Part shown: one piece after another, positions 1 to 10,269 of the stretch
Layout: each line of letters opens with the position of its first letter
How positions within the stretch are numbered: the first letter of the stretch is position 1
Source: Clostridia bacterium
GTDB lineage: Bacteria > Bacillota > Clostridia > Oscillospirales > CAG-272
Direction of reading: 5' to 3'
DNA: 64,000 nucleotides
Assembly: GCA_017631085.1 (NCBI GenBank)
Contig: JAGBTY010000003.1
Span: 1 to 64,000 of the forward strand
The notes under the pieces: generated by a model
Seen by the model: only the letters and a program-made list of their open reading frames with translations
Database searches by the model: none
Told to the model about the DNA's origin: nothing
Made by a program: the position numbers and the translations under genes

Positions 1-144
1 GTCCAAGCGCTCCCGGTGGGAGAAAAAGCGAGGGCGAGATGGGAGGAGAAAAGGAGCGTCGGATGTGCGCCACCGCGTACGCGTCCGAGGCGACTATTTC
101 GACGAGTGGGCTTTGCTTCAAATCTCTCCTTCTCCGCCAAAACG

Positions 145-168
145 AAAGCACCGCAATCGCGGTGCTTT
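145..168. terminator. Hairpin of repeat unit 1
   Basis: A perfect 10-bp stem (AAAGCACCGC / GCGGTGCTTT) with an AATC loop is followed by a T run on the plus strand and preceded by an A-rich stretch, so it could terminate transcription in either direction. The identical hairpin occurs in the second unit. Confidence 0.6.
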
Positions 169-361
169 TTGTTTTGCTGGAGAGGTTTGAACTCTCATAA
201 GCGTCGGTATTCCGGCAAGGGCATCGAGTCCGAGCGCTCCCGGTGGGAGAAAAAGCGAGGGCGAGATGGGAGGAGAAAAGGAGTATCGCAACCGGCAGGG
301 AGCGAAACGACTATTTCGACGAGTGGGCTTTGCTTCAAATCTCTCCTTCTCCGCCAAAACG

Positions 362-385
362 AAAGCACCGCAATCGCGGTGCTTT
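362..385. terminator. Hairpin of repeat unit 2
   Basis: This is identical in stem and loop to the hairpin at 145-168 and is followed by TTTTTCGTTTT. It lies upstream of the giant lipoprotein gene and may insulate that gene from transcription entering from the left. Confidence 0.6.
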
Positions 386-537
386 TTCGTTTTGCGGGAT
401 AGATTTGGGCTCTCAAATTCGACGGTATTTCGACAAGGGTAAGCAAGAAAACCCCCTATCCCCCTTCAAACAAATTAACCGCATATCACGCAAAAATATG
501 TTTTAAATAAATCAAATGTTTTATTTGACATAAACGG

Positions 538-566
538 TTGATTTTATAATTATATTATGATATAAT
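538..566 (+). promoter_or_regulatory. Promoter of the giant lipoprotein gene
   Basis: TTGATT (538-543), a 17-base spacer and TATAAT (561-566) form a good vegetative promoter. A second possible -35, TTGACA, lies at 525-530 but is spaced less well from the nearest -10-like hexamers. The leader to the ATG at 656 is about 85 nt and very AT-rich. Confidence 0.65.
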
Positions 567-655
567 TATTTTGTATTTATAATATAAATAGGTAACTAAA
601 TTTATTTTGATAAGAATCACTAAAAAAACACCATAGAAAAAATGGAGGATTAACA

Positions 656-3600
656 ATGAAAACTAAAAATAGGTTACTGGCAAGTATTCTTTGCTTGTTT
701 ATATTATCTTCTTGCTTTGTTAGCTTATTTGCTTGTGACAAAGACAACAAATGTAATCACCAATGGGGCGAATGGTCAACTACAACAAACGCGACCTGTA
801 CAGAATCAGGCTCTCAAGAACGCAAGTGCTCTGAGTGTGGAGAGACAGAAACATCCACGGTAAATGCACTCGGTCACGATTGGAATGAAGCAACCTGCTC
901 CACCCCTAAAACCTGCAAAAACTGTTCAGCTACGGAAGGTTCGGCATTGTCTCACACTTATACCGTAGAAACGGTAAAATCCAATGCTATAAAATCACCG
1001 GCGACCTGCACAAAAGGAGCTGTTTACTACAAGTCTTGTTCCTGTGGTGCGATCAGCACCAGCGATGCGGATACCTTTACAAGCGGTGCTCCTGCTACAC
1101 ATATTTTTTCCGTTAAGACCGTAAAGGACGAGGCGTTAAAATCCGAAGCAACTTGTATGAGCGCAGCTATATACTATACCTCCTGCTCATGTGGCGCTAT
1201 CAGCACCGATGATTCGGATACATTTACAAACGGATCTGTCCTTAAACATATTGATGTAAACAAGGATCATATTTGTGATTATAATTGCGGCAAGAATGTT
1301 GGAACTTGCGTGGATACTAACAAAGACCACATCTGTGATTACGGCTGTGCAAAAACCTATGGCGATCACACCGACGGCGATGATAGCAATCACCTTTGTG
1401 ACTATGGTTGCGAAAAGGTCGCTGATGATGGTTGTTACGACACCGTAGCAGATGGAAAATGCGACGAGTGCGAGGTTGACATCGATCATCCCTGTGCAGA
1501 CGACGATAAAGACCATGATTGTGATTATGGTTGCCCAAAGGTCTTTGGAGTTTGCGAAGATAATGATAAAGACCATGATTGTGACTATGGCTGTGAAACA
1601 GTCCTTGGAATCTGTGAAGACTCCGATAAGGATCACGATTGTGACTATGGCTGTGCCAAGACATTTGGCGAACATGCTGATGGTAATGACAACAATCACC
1701 TCTGCGACTACGGTTGTGAAAAGATTGCAGACAATGGTTGCTATGACACTGTAGTAGATGGAAAATGTGACGAGTGCGACGTTGACATTGACCATAATTG
1801 TATAGATAATAATAAAAATCACGCCTGCGACATCTGCTCTTCAAACATAGGAGAGCATGTAGATAACAATAAAGACCATGTTTGCGATTACGGTTGTATC
1901 AACAAAATAGGAAACTGTGTAGATTCAAATAGAGACCATCATTGCGATTACGGTTCCGCTTGTGAAGCAACCTTTGGCACTTGCGAGGATACAAATTTCG
2001 ACCATGCTTGCGACTACGGTTGCAACCAACTTTTGGGAGCTTGTGAAGACAGCAACAAGGATCATGAATGTGATCATGGTTGTGATAAGACCTTTGGAGA
2101 TCATGCTGACTCACCCATAGACAACGACCATGTCTGCGATTATGGCTGTGAGGCAGTCATAGAGGACTGCTCAGATAAAGCAAATGACAATGACCACAAC
2201 TGCGATGTATGTAATAATGCAGACATTACCAGTCACAGCTATAGTGACCCGACTTGCGCCACCACCGCAACATGCTCCGAGTGTGGCGCAACAACAGGTA
2301 CAACACTTGATCATAAAGACGATAACCGCGACCATGTTTGCGATAACAAGTGCGGAAAGAACGATATAGGAGTCCATTCGGACTCAAATACAGACAGTGA
2401 TCATGTTTGTGACTACGGATGTAATGCGATTCTTGAAAATTGCTCTGATGTAACAACCGATAAAGATCACAGCTGTGATATATGCAAAAAAGCCAACGTA
2501 ACCTCTCACGCCCATGTAGAAAAACCCGAGTTGGCAACCGAAGCAACCTGCTTAGCTGCAGCTAAAAAGACTTATGAATGTAACTGTGGCGATAAATATA
2601 CCGAAAACGATGGCGATGCATTAGGACACGACATTACCGGCGTAAAAGCTATTGAAAAACACGTCCTGGGTTGCGAATACGTCTTGGTATACATATGCCA
2701 GCGCAACAATTGCCGTGCGGAAGTATTTGGTGAATCCGTATATCATCACGATTATATTGCAAGCATAGGTACTCCCGCAACCTGTACAACACACGGTGAA
2801 AAGACCTTCAAGTGTGACGATTGCGGTGACACAAGCAAGGAACCGGAGAAGATCCCTGCTGATACAACGGGACACAAATGGAGCACAGAAAGTACAGAAA
2901 ACGGTACTAGAACAGATATCTGCTCTATTTGTAGCACAACAAGATCGGTTATCGTTTCAACAAATAACTCTGCTTCGTCCAATGCTTCAGATTTAGCAGA
3001 TGCCGATGTTCAACTTAAAGTTGACGACGGTACCAACGCAAACATCCAGCTTGGACATGGCGTTGCCGATGCCATCGGTGATAAGAATATTACCATTTCT
3101 GCAGGGGTCATTGATAAAAATACCCTTGAGAATATGAGTGTTTCTGAGGACCAGCTTGAACAAATTGGTACAAATACCGTTTACGACTTCAATATGAAGG
3201 ACGAAAACGGCACTCCTATCTCGAATTTTGGTGAAAACAACTTCGTCACTATTACCCTGCCCTATTCGTTGGGTAAAGATGAAGATATCGACAGTATAGC
3301 GGTTTGGTTTATAAGTGATACTTGTCAGATAGAAGAATGTGATAAAGGCGAAAAATGTGTTGATGCACACAAACTTGTTTCAATTGAAGCTACTTACAAC
3401 AACGGTTTCGTAACCTTCCAGACCAACCACTTCTCCATCTACACCGTAACAAGACTAACTCCTGCCGAGAGATGTGAACTTTACGGACACGGCTATGCTG
3501 AACAGGTCGTAGAAGGAAGCTGTACAAAGGACGGCTATGTTCTTCTCGTTTGCGTTCGATGCCACGATAAGCAAATCAAGGAAGGTACGTTTGTGAAGGG

Positions 3601-6600
3601 CGACGGACATGACTACTCGTCCGAAATTCACAATGCTACTTGTACCGAAAGCGGATACATTCTTTACGCTTGTAACGATTGTGACCACAGCTACAAAACG
3701 AAAATCAATGCGACAGGTCACAAATGGAGCGTTATAGACTCTGGCGATACGTCCTGTACCACCGATGGATTTGTAAAATACGGTTGTGATAATTGCAGTG
3801 ACGAATATACAGTAACATATGCCAAAACAGGTCATATTTACACAAATACTGTAGTACCTGCAACCTGTTCATCTGATGGTTACACACTCCACGAGTGTAA
3901 TAATTGTGACTACAGCTACACAGATTCGTATATCGATGCACTTGAGCACAGCTACGAAGCTGGTGAATGGGCTTGGGAAGCAAACGGCAATAAGGCTACC
4001 TTAAATCTCGTTTGCAAACATGACAACACCCACGTAACCAAATTGCACGTTATCTCAACCATGGAAAAGGTTGTTGAGAAGGGTGAGTGCTCTAACTACG
4101 TAATAAGGACTCATACCGCAACAGTAGAGTTCAATGGTGTAACGTATACAGACGTAATGATCATCAGACAAGGAAACCCACAGCATAAATTCTCTTCCGA
4201 ATGGACAGTTGGCGAAAATGAACACTGGCATGAATGTGTATGCGGTGAAAAAGCCGACGTCACAAAGCATACCTTCGGAAATCCCACAGTAACCAAGGAT
4301 CCTACTTGTACAGAAGCAGGCGAAAGCACCGCTTACTGTACGTGTGGCAAATCTGAGATAACATCTATTCCTTCTGCCGGAGGTCATACCTATGAAAACG
4401 GAATATGCATCAATTGCGGTACCGAATTGGCTGATAGCTATTATGTAAATCTTGTAAATTCTTGGAAGGATATTGATGGCTTTGCTATCAAGATCCAGAA
4501 TTTCTCCTACGAGCTTAAGCACAATGATATTAGTCTTCTTGACTCCTTCAAATTGGTCGGAAGCATTAAGCAGATCGATATTGCAGAACTCGCTTTATAT
4601 ATCGAAAACGGCGAGCTTGGCGGAGCGGCAACCGGAAGTATCGTTGTCTTCAATATCCCGAATTCCAATCCTAATTCGATTTACAAATTCAAAGCTGTCA
4701 TTCACGAGGGATATGTTTATATTACTGTAGAATACGGAAAAGATGACGCTAATAAGAATATAAACCTCAAAATATCCGTAGACTCGCTTATTGAATATTT
4801 GCTTGATAGCATGGACATCGAAGGTGAATCCCTGTATGTTTTTGATTTTCTCAAAGAAACAATTATCCCTCTTGTTGAAATGAAATCCGAAGAAGCTAAT
4901 TCGATATTGGAAGACTTATTCAACATTATATTCACATTTGAAAAGCAGCCTGACGGTTCATACATCGCAACAGTAGATTATGAAAAGCTTTATACATTAA
5001 ATGAAAATCTATCAACAAAATCTGTTGCGGAGATCGTAGATATTTATTTCGGCGATAGCACATTTGATAAAGCAGTCGACTCTATACGCGAAATTCTCGA
5101 TCTTAAGATCCCCGAGATTCCTGCATATCTTGATGAGCATGGAATTGATTCTGCAGAGCTTATTGAGGCATTGAACGGTCTCATCGCAAAAATGGGGGCA
5201 TCTGAAAAATACGACATTGCTGATCTTATCAATGACGAAAAGTATGCTGATACTACGATCGGAATGCTTATCTTCCGTGTCAGAGATGATTCTTACGTTG
5301 ATAGTTTTAACAAAAAGATAGATTATCTGCGTGAAAAATCTCTCTACGCGCTGATCAATTCCAATTCTGTAGATCATATCAAAAACAGAGTAACAAACAT
5401 TCTTGATATGATTTCCGATTGCGTTTCCATATCGTTTGCTACGAATAATTCAGGCATGCTCACATCGATCAGCATCGATACTAACAACTTCATCTATAAC
5501 TACGGTTCCTCCGAGTTGCAGATCAGCTTTGGCCTTGATATTATAATCAATGAAAAAATTGATGTAACATGGTCTGATATAATCGATGAAATCGAAGACA
5601 ATATTGTATTGCCAAATGATGAAAGTCTTGAAGATGATTCGAATTCCTACTACGGTTACGGTTATTCCGGTTACGTTAATTACCAAGGCAAAGAATATTT
5701 TTATACCGATGCAATCCGTATCACTGCATATAAGCGCCTCCATGATAAGTTAACATACATTATGTTCTCTCCTGACTGTAAAGACTGGACGAAATATAAT
5801 ACTTGTTATTCCGGAGGGTTATATGTATTTACAGTAACTACTATATTGGTCGATGGAAATCCTGTCATGCTCCTTATTGACCATTACAGTGGAGACGTTG
5901 TCAGACTTGTAGAAACAGAAACAGGATATATTGCGATATTTAAGGACGGCACGGAAAAGCCAATAACATTTGATTTTTCCGCATATAACAAGGATATTGC
6001 AAAAGCATATGCGGATCTTTACTTCTTGATATTCGAAGATCCCGAAGGCATTTTGCTTAATAGGTATGCATACTACAGCTATTACTACAATGCCGAACTA
6101 CAGAAATACGCAACCGAATCGCAACACGAACTTAAGTACGAATATGATATTCACGGAGACACTTGCAAGGATGGTTGTACCATTTATACCACGTGTAACA
6201 ACTGCGACTATACTTACGAAAATACAAGATATTGGTGCGATATAGACTATGACGCAGAGATCGATCTTTCCGAATATAGCTCCTGCGGTGGTACTGTAGG
6301 TGCTGAATTATGTACAGTCTGCGGATTTACCTATCGCATCAACTACATGGAATTCAATTGCAACATGGAAGATAAGGTTGCGACGGATATTACCGATGAG
6401 GAAGGAAATGTCATCGGAACTACGTATACCAGCACCTGCCATGACTGCGGTCTTGTATTGATATCAAAAGAATGGATCGATCGCCACACTGCTTGTGAGT
6501 ATACGGAATACAACGGCACTTATATCTATAAGGGTGATGTTTGCATCCTTGAATGTGTTCGCAATTGGTATGGTGTAGATCATGAATATAAATTCACCTA

Positions 6601-9600
6601 TGAGTTTGACGGTAATACCTGTGAAGACGGATACTATGTAACCAGATACTGCTCTAAATGCAATGATTCCGCGAGATATCATGATTGGGGACATAGAACC
6701 GACTGGAAAGAAATCAACATGGAAGAGCTCGGCTTCTGCGGTGGATACATTTGTGAATATTACTGCTCCATTTGCGAAACTATTGTTAACACTTATATCG
6801 AGGACTATTTCTGTTGGTGGGAATATGTAAATACAAACGCTGATGGAGGCGCGGTATATGAGTGCCATGACTGCGGTGCTACCAAGGTTCTCTACACAAC
6901 CATCGAAAAAGACGATGATTGTATGTGCACACAGACCGAAATCACAATCTATATCATAAATGACAAAGAAATTTACAAAAATGAAGAAATCCACTATTAT
7001 ACACAGCATGAGCATAAATATGACTTTGTAATGTACGGTAACTCTTGTATTGATGGATATACAGTCATTACGACCTGTAAGGATTGTGATTTTTACGAAA
7101 CATCAGAATATGATTACCACACTAGTTTCACCGCTTTTGAAACAAAAGAGCTTATCGGTTGTTGCAAAGATCACTACATTACAGTTGAGCATTGTCCTTG
7201 CGGTCAGGATCGCTACATTGATTTTTCGCACTACTCATTCAGATACGACGACGAATCAAACATGTACATATGCGACGATTGCGGACTCGCCGTTTCAAGC
7301 ATTACAAGCGAAATAGAAAACGGATGTTCTAAAACCGTAACGTTAATCTTTACCGTTTATCTCGACAACGAGGAATTGTATAGCTTCAAAAATGAACAAA
7401 ACTTCGCTAACCATAAATTCAGCGACGTCGAAACTTCTGTGATAAACGGTATAATGACCATCATAGTCTCTTGCGAGAGGTGTGATACTGTAAAAGCATC
7501 TGAGATATTGAGTGTTGAGATGGAAGAGCACGACGACGAGTATTATTACGATTACTCGTTTACCCCCGATACATCCGCAAACTATACCATTGTGGGATTA
7601 TCCGATAGAGATACGTACGTAGAGCTTTTCATGGTCATCGATGGCAAGATGATTTATATTAATACCAATGACGACGATGGATCTAATGGGCAATTCTTGT
7701 TGTCTTCTGATTTGACAGCTGGAACAACCTACATATACCGTATAAGCTTCTACGGTCAGAACAAAAAAGGAACTATCAGCTTCTCTCTCACCCAAAGCAC
7801 ATTGGCGGGATCCAAATGCGATCATTATGATTCAAAAGACTTTGCTCTTCTGCTTGACGGATCTGAAACCTGTGAGGATGGTGCGATCTATGGCAGTATC
7901 TGCGTCGATTGCGGAAGTATTAAGAATATTAGCGTTGAAAACACACACAGGATTATCACAAAAGACAGCATGAACCTTTCCGATCACGGAGCTTGCTACG
8001 GTGAGTTCTTTGAACAAAGCTGCGCCTGCGGCCAGAAACATAGGTCATACATGAGTGACTATTGCTACGATTATTGGACGGATAATGAATACTACGATGA
8101 TCAAGGCAGACTGATACATGTTGATGTTTATTCCTGCTCCGATTGTGGTTTGCGTCATACTCTTTCTTACTACACCGTAAAAGACCACGAAGCATGTACG
8201 AGAACCTACTACTACACGGAAGTTGTTAACATTGGTGCAAAACTCGTTGCGGAAACAGAATACACTAACGTTAGAATTGACCATGAGGTTATAACAACAG
8301 CCACGCTTCTGGGTGGTGAAGGATCATCCTGCGAGGACGGCGTTATCATCACACAAAAGTGTAAGGATTGCGGAATTGAAGATAGCAACAAATACTATGA
8401 TCACGAAAGCTATGAGAAAGAGCATATCAACCTTTCCGAGCTTGGAAGCGTTTGCGGAGGTTACGCAACCTTGTACGGATGTGCCTGCGACAAATATAAT
8501 AACTTGTCCCTTGAGCATAGCCTCTGCGAATGGAACGAAAAATGGGACGGCTCGTCTTGGATCGAAGATGCTATCCCCGAAGGACAGGAACAGATCAACG
8601 AATATACATATATATGGAATCAATCTTATATCAGTGTTTGCGCCGTAACCGATCCAGCTTGCGCATACAAGATCAGACACGCATCCTACTGGCTAAAGGA
8701 TAAAAATTCATGCTCGGCCTATAGTTATGAAACATGGCAATTCGGTTACAACGAGGAAACCGGAAGCTATGAGTATGAGATAACCTTCAGAACGGGCAAT
8801 AAAACAACGCATCATAATTATATAGACGGAAGCACAGATCATCACACAAAGTACGATTGTCCCGATTGCGGAAGCTACTATTATGAAAATTGGTACTTTG
8901 ACGAGAACGAAAATAATACCAAATATGAAAGGATCATTTCTAATACCATAGCCAACGGTTATGACAAATATTCCGAATATGTTGAGGAATATGCGTTAGA
9001 TGATAACGGAAACTTCTTCACATGCCGCGAATATAGCAAATACATTCGCTATAATAACGAAGAATATTGGTATGAGAGAATCACAAACCAGCAGCAATAT
9101 ACCGGCACCTTCGGTGATCCCGGTCGCAAAATAAGTCGTTCTTATACTGACTCGCACGGTGAAAACTACACAGAAGAATATGCTTTCGTTCTGTATAAGG
9201 GTTACAACTATAGTATCTATACGCTCAAGACAGAGGGTGATTATTGGTACAGATACGACTATACCTACACGTTTGAAGGCGGCTGCTCACGTACCGAGAT
9301 CTACACCGATAGCACCGGTGAATACACCGAAAACACCTACGGGAATTGCAATTTCTGGCAAACCATAACCATTAAACATCCCACTTGTTCTCAAGACGGT
9401 TTAGAATGCCGCGAATGTAAGTTTTGCGGAAAGCAAACCGAACATTATACTATTAGCGCACACGACCACAGCTGGGTACAGATTAAAGATAATTGGTATT
9501 ACTGCTTCACCTGCGGTCTTGAAAATGCAAATGGCGTAAGTGGCGATATCATCATGGAGGATCTGACCGAGCAGTATGGTAATGACGAATACTATGTTGT

Positions 9601-10177
9601 TGGATACTATTCAGGTAGCTACCTTGACTTCACTTACTATGTAAGCCTCATACTTGCAGACGGTACGGAAGTGGCTATTTGGGACGACATTGAATTCACT
9701 ACCATCGACGGACTTCGAGCATATGCCTTCAGCAAGGCAGCGGTGGAAGCGTGGGCAACCGAGAATGGTTATACCGACTACAAGGTAAGATTTTCATTTG
9801 TTCCCATTGGTTCTGACGGTAGCTTTGATTACGGTATAACCTTTACCGAAACCATTGACATCGATACTGTTGTTGACAGTGTATCCTTTGTAGATTATAT
9901 CGCTGAAGGCGAGAGCAAGAGCTATACAATAACTCCTGCTGAAGATAGCGTTTGGACGTTTACGTCAAAAGCAAATACAGACACCTACGGTTATTTGTAC
10001 GATGCAGATGAAAACCTGATAGTAACAGATGACGACGATGGTGAAGGATCGAACTTTATGATCACCTATGAACTTAAAGCTGGTGAAACTTATATTGTAA
10101 AAGTCAGATGGTATCATTCATCACAAGCAGGAAATATTTCCCTTCTCTTTATACGGGAAGCAATAGCTGCTAATTAA
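656..10177 (+). CDS. Giant Cys-rich repeat lipoprotein (3173 aa)
   Basis: Function unknown; a secreted surface protein. The start has GGAGG 7 bases upstream. Residues 1-27 form a lipoprotein signal with lipobox LFAC (lipidated Cys27). Residues about 30-190 carry 'ATC(T)..G....C..CG.....A.GH' motifs. Residues about 195-620 hold about 17 acidic units built on D-x-x-H-x-CDYGC. Residues about 750-940 are a Cys-poor beta region. More C..C repeats follow to about 1250, then a Cys-poor stretch (about 1260-1830) and five related modules of about 140-155 residues at about 1830, 1985, 2130, 2400 and 2555, each with a C-x-D-G...C-x-x-C start. Two PPC-like beta domains with DDDG loops lie at about 2295-2382 and 3078-3165. 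Paired Cys suggest metal sites or disulfides; the acidic units suggest calcium binding. It stands alone between its own promoter and terminator. Confidence 0.85.
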   Translation: MKTKNRLLASILCLFILSSCFVSLFACDKDNKCNHQWGEWSTTTNATCTESGSQERKCSECGETETSTVNALGHDWNEATCSTPKTCKNCSATEGSALSHTYTVETVKSNAIKSPATCTKGAVYYKSCSCGAISTSDADTFTSGAPATHIFSVKTVKDEALKSEATCMSAAIYYTSCSCGAISTDDSDTFTNGSVLKHIDVNKDHICDYNCGKNVGTCVDTNKDHICDYGCAKTYGDHTDGDDSNHLCDYGCEKVADDGCYDTVADGKCDECEVDIDHPCADDDKDHDCDYGCPKVFGVCEDNDKDHDCDYGCETVLGICEDSDKDHDCDYGCAKTFGEHADGNDNNHLCDYGCEKIADNGCYDTVVDGKCDECDVDIDHNCIDNNKNHACDICSSNIGEHVDNNKDHVCDYGCINKIGNCVDSNRDHHCDYGSACEATFGTCEDTNFDHACDYGCNQLLGACEDSNKDHECDHGCDKTFGDHADSPIDNDHVCDYGCEAVIEDCSDKANDNDHNCDVCNNADITSHSYSDPTCATTATCSECGATTGTTLDHKDDNRDHVCDNKCGKNDIGVHSDSNTDSDHVCDYGCNAILENCSDVTTDKDHSCDICKKANVTSHAHVEKPELATEATCLAAAKKTYECNCGDKYTENDGDALGHDITGVKAIEKHVLGCEYVLVYICQRNNCRAEVFGESVYHHDYIASIGTPATCTTHGEKTFKCDDCGDTSKEPEKIPADTTGHKWSTESTENGTRTDICSICSTTRSVIVSTNNSASSNASDLADADVQLKVDDGTNANIQLGHGVADAIGDKNITISAGVIDKNTLENMSVSEDQLEQIGTNTVYDFNMKDENGTPISNFGENNFVTITLPYSLGKDEDIDSIAVWFISDTCQIEECDKGEKCVDAHKLVSIEATYNNGFVTFQTNHFSIYTVTRLTPAERCELYGHGYAEQVVEGSCTKDGYVLLVCVRCHDKQIKEGTFVKGDGHDYSSEIHNATCTESGYILYACNDCDHSYKTKINATGHKWSVIDSGDTSCTTDGFVKYGCDNCSDEYTVTYAKTGHIYTNTVVPATCSSDGYTLHECNNCDYSYTDSYIDALEHSYEAGEWAWEANGNKATLNLVCKHDNTHVTKLHVISTMEKVVEKGECSNYVIRTHTATVEFNGVTYTDVMIIRQGNPQHKFSSEWTVGENEHWHECVCGEKADVTKHTFGNPTVTKDPTCTEAGESTAYCTCGKSEITSIPSAGGHTYENGICINCGTELADSYYVNLVNSWKDIDGFAIKIQNFSYELKHNDISLLDSFKLVGSIKQIDIAELALYIENGELGGAATGSIVVFNIPNSNPNSIYKFKAVIHEGYVYITVEYGKDDANKNINLKISVDSLIEYLLDSMDIEGESLYVFDFLKETIIPLVEMKSEEANSILEDLFNIIFTFEKQPDGSYIATVDYEKLYTLNENLSTKSVAEIVDIYFGDSTFDKAVDSIREILDLKIPEIPAYLDEHGIDSAELIEALNGLIAKMGASEKYDIADLINDEKYADTTIGMLIFRVRDDSYVDSFNKKIDYLREKSLYALINSNSVDHIKNRVTNILDMISDCVSISFATNNSGMLTSISIDTNNFIYNYGSSELQISFGLDIIINEKIDVTWSDIIDEIEDNIVLPNDESLEDDSNSYYGYGYSGYVNYQGKEYFYTDAIRITAYKRLHDKLTYIMFSPDCKDWTKYNTCYSGGLYVFTVTTILVDGNPVMLLIDHYSGDVVRLVETETGYIAIFKDGTEKPITFDFSAYNKDIAKAYADLYFLIFEDPEGILLNRYAYYSYYYNAELQKYATESQHELKYEYDIHGDTCKDGCTIYTTCNNCDYTYENTRYWCDIDYDAEIDLSEYSSCGGTVGAELCTVCGFTYRINYMEFNCNMEDKVATDITDEEGNVIGTTYTSTCHDCGLVLISKEWIDRHTACEYTEYNGTYIYKGDVCILECVRNWYGVDHEYKFTYEFDGNTCEDGYYVTRYCSKCNDSARYHDWGHRTDWKEINMEELGFCGGYICEYYCSICETIVNTYIEDYFCWWEYVNTNADGGAVYECHDCGATKVLYTTIEKDDDCMCTQTEITIYIINDKEIYKNEEIHYYTQHEHKYDFVMYGNSCIDGYTVITTCKDCDFYETSEYDYHTSFTAFETKELIGCCKDHYITVEHCPCGQDRYIDFSHYSFRYDDESNMYICDDCGLAVSSITSEIENGCSKTVTLIFTVYLDNEELYSFKNEQNFANHKFSDVETSVINGIMTIIVSCERCDTVKASEILSVEMEEHDDEYYYDYSFTPDTSANYTIVGLSDRDTYVELFMVIDGKMIYINTNDDDGSNGQFLLSSDLTAGTTYIYRISFYGQNKKGTISFSLTQSTLAGSKCDHYDSKDFALLLDGSETCEDGAIYGSICVDCGSIKNISVENTHRIITKDSMNLSDHGACYGEFFEQSCACGQKHRSYMSDYCYDYWTDNEYYDDQGRLIHVDVYSCSDCGLRHTLSYYTVKDHEACTRTYYYTEVVNIGAKLVAETEYTNVRIDHEVITTATLLGGEGSSCEDGVIITQKCKDCGIEDSNKYYDHESYEKEHINLSELGSVCGGYATLYGCACDKYNNLSLEHSLCEWNEKWDGSSWIEDAIPEGQEQINEYTYIWNQSYISVCAVTDPACAYKIRHASYWLKDKNSCSAYSYETWQFGYNEETGSYEYEITFRTGNKTTHHNYIDGSTDHHTKYDCPDCGSYYYENWYFDENENNTKYERIISNTIANGYDKYSEYVEEYALDDNGNFFTCREYSKYIRYNNEEYWYERITNQQQYTGTFGDPGRKISRSYTDSHGENYTEEYAFVLYKGYNYSIYTLKTEGDYWYRYDYTYTFEGGCSRTEIYTDSTGEYTENTYGNCNFWQTITIKHPTCSQDGLECRECKFCGKQTEHYTISAHDHSWVQIKDNWYYCFTCGLENANGVSGDIIMEDLTEQYGNDEYYVVGYYSGSYLDFTYYVSLILADGTEVAIWDDIEFTTIDGLRAYAFSKAAVEAWATENGYTDYKVRFSFVPIGSDGSFDYGITFTETIDIDTVVDSVSFVDYIAEGESKSYTITPAEDSVWTFTSKANTDTYGYLYDADENLIVTDDDDGEGSNFMITYELKAGETYIVKVRWYHSSQAGNISLLFIREAIAAN

Positions 10178-10199
10178 ATACAGTAGTCAAATAACACTC

Positions 10200-10236
10200 A
10201 GGCTGACGCAAGTTAACACTTTCGGCAGCCTTTTTC
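10200..10236 (+). terminator. Terminator of the giant lipoprotein gene
   Basis: AGGCTG (10200-10205) pairs with CAGCCT (10226-10231) across a 20-base loop, and a T run follows directly. It lies 23 bases after the stop codon. Confidence 0.7.
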
Positions 10237-10250
10237 CTAATTAAAAAGAA

Positions 10251-10269
10251 GCGGGAGTTAATCTCCCGC
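10251..10269 (-). terminator. Terminator overlapping the nuclease-like gene stop
   Basis: The stem is GCGGGAG / CTCCCGC (10251-10257, 10263-10269) with the stop codon of the minus-strand gene in its loop. On the minus strand it is followed by TTCTTTTTAA. It closes the marR-ABC operon and could also back up the plus-strand terminator. Confidence 0.75.

Larger units (their letters stand above)
1..445. repeat. Two tandem non-coding cassettes of about 220 bp
   Basis: Unit 1 (1-227, possibly continuing left of the window) and unit 2 (228 to about 445) begin with the same 56 bases, allowing one mismatch. They then have unrelated cores of about 35 bases (57-91 and 284-310), and become identical again from the 'gactatttcgacgagtggg' segment to a hairpin. 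The stretch after the hairpin (about 171-227 and 388-441) is also related but more diverged. Short frames cross the units, but they change reading frame between copies and have no ribosome binding site, so I do not call genes. I do not recognise the repeat family; the architecture of constant ends with a variable middle is what can be seen. Confidence 0.8.

Noticed and set aside
182..199. GAGAG-GTTTGAA-CTCTC hairpin resembling a tRNA T-arm
   Set aside because: The loop lacks the TTC-purine-A pattern in register, and no acceptor, D or anticodon stems can be drawn around it. It is part of the repeat cassette.
16..506. Several overlapping short frames (79-128 residues) across the tandem cassettes
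   Set aside because: They switch frame between copies, lack ribosome binding sites and are explained by the repeat.
1187..1844. Long minus-strand frames opposite the Cys-rich repeats
   Set aside because: They are low-complexity antisense images of the CDYGC array (Ile/Val- or His/Arg-rich) without start signals.
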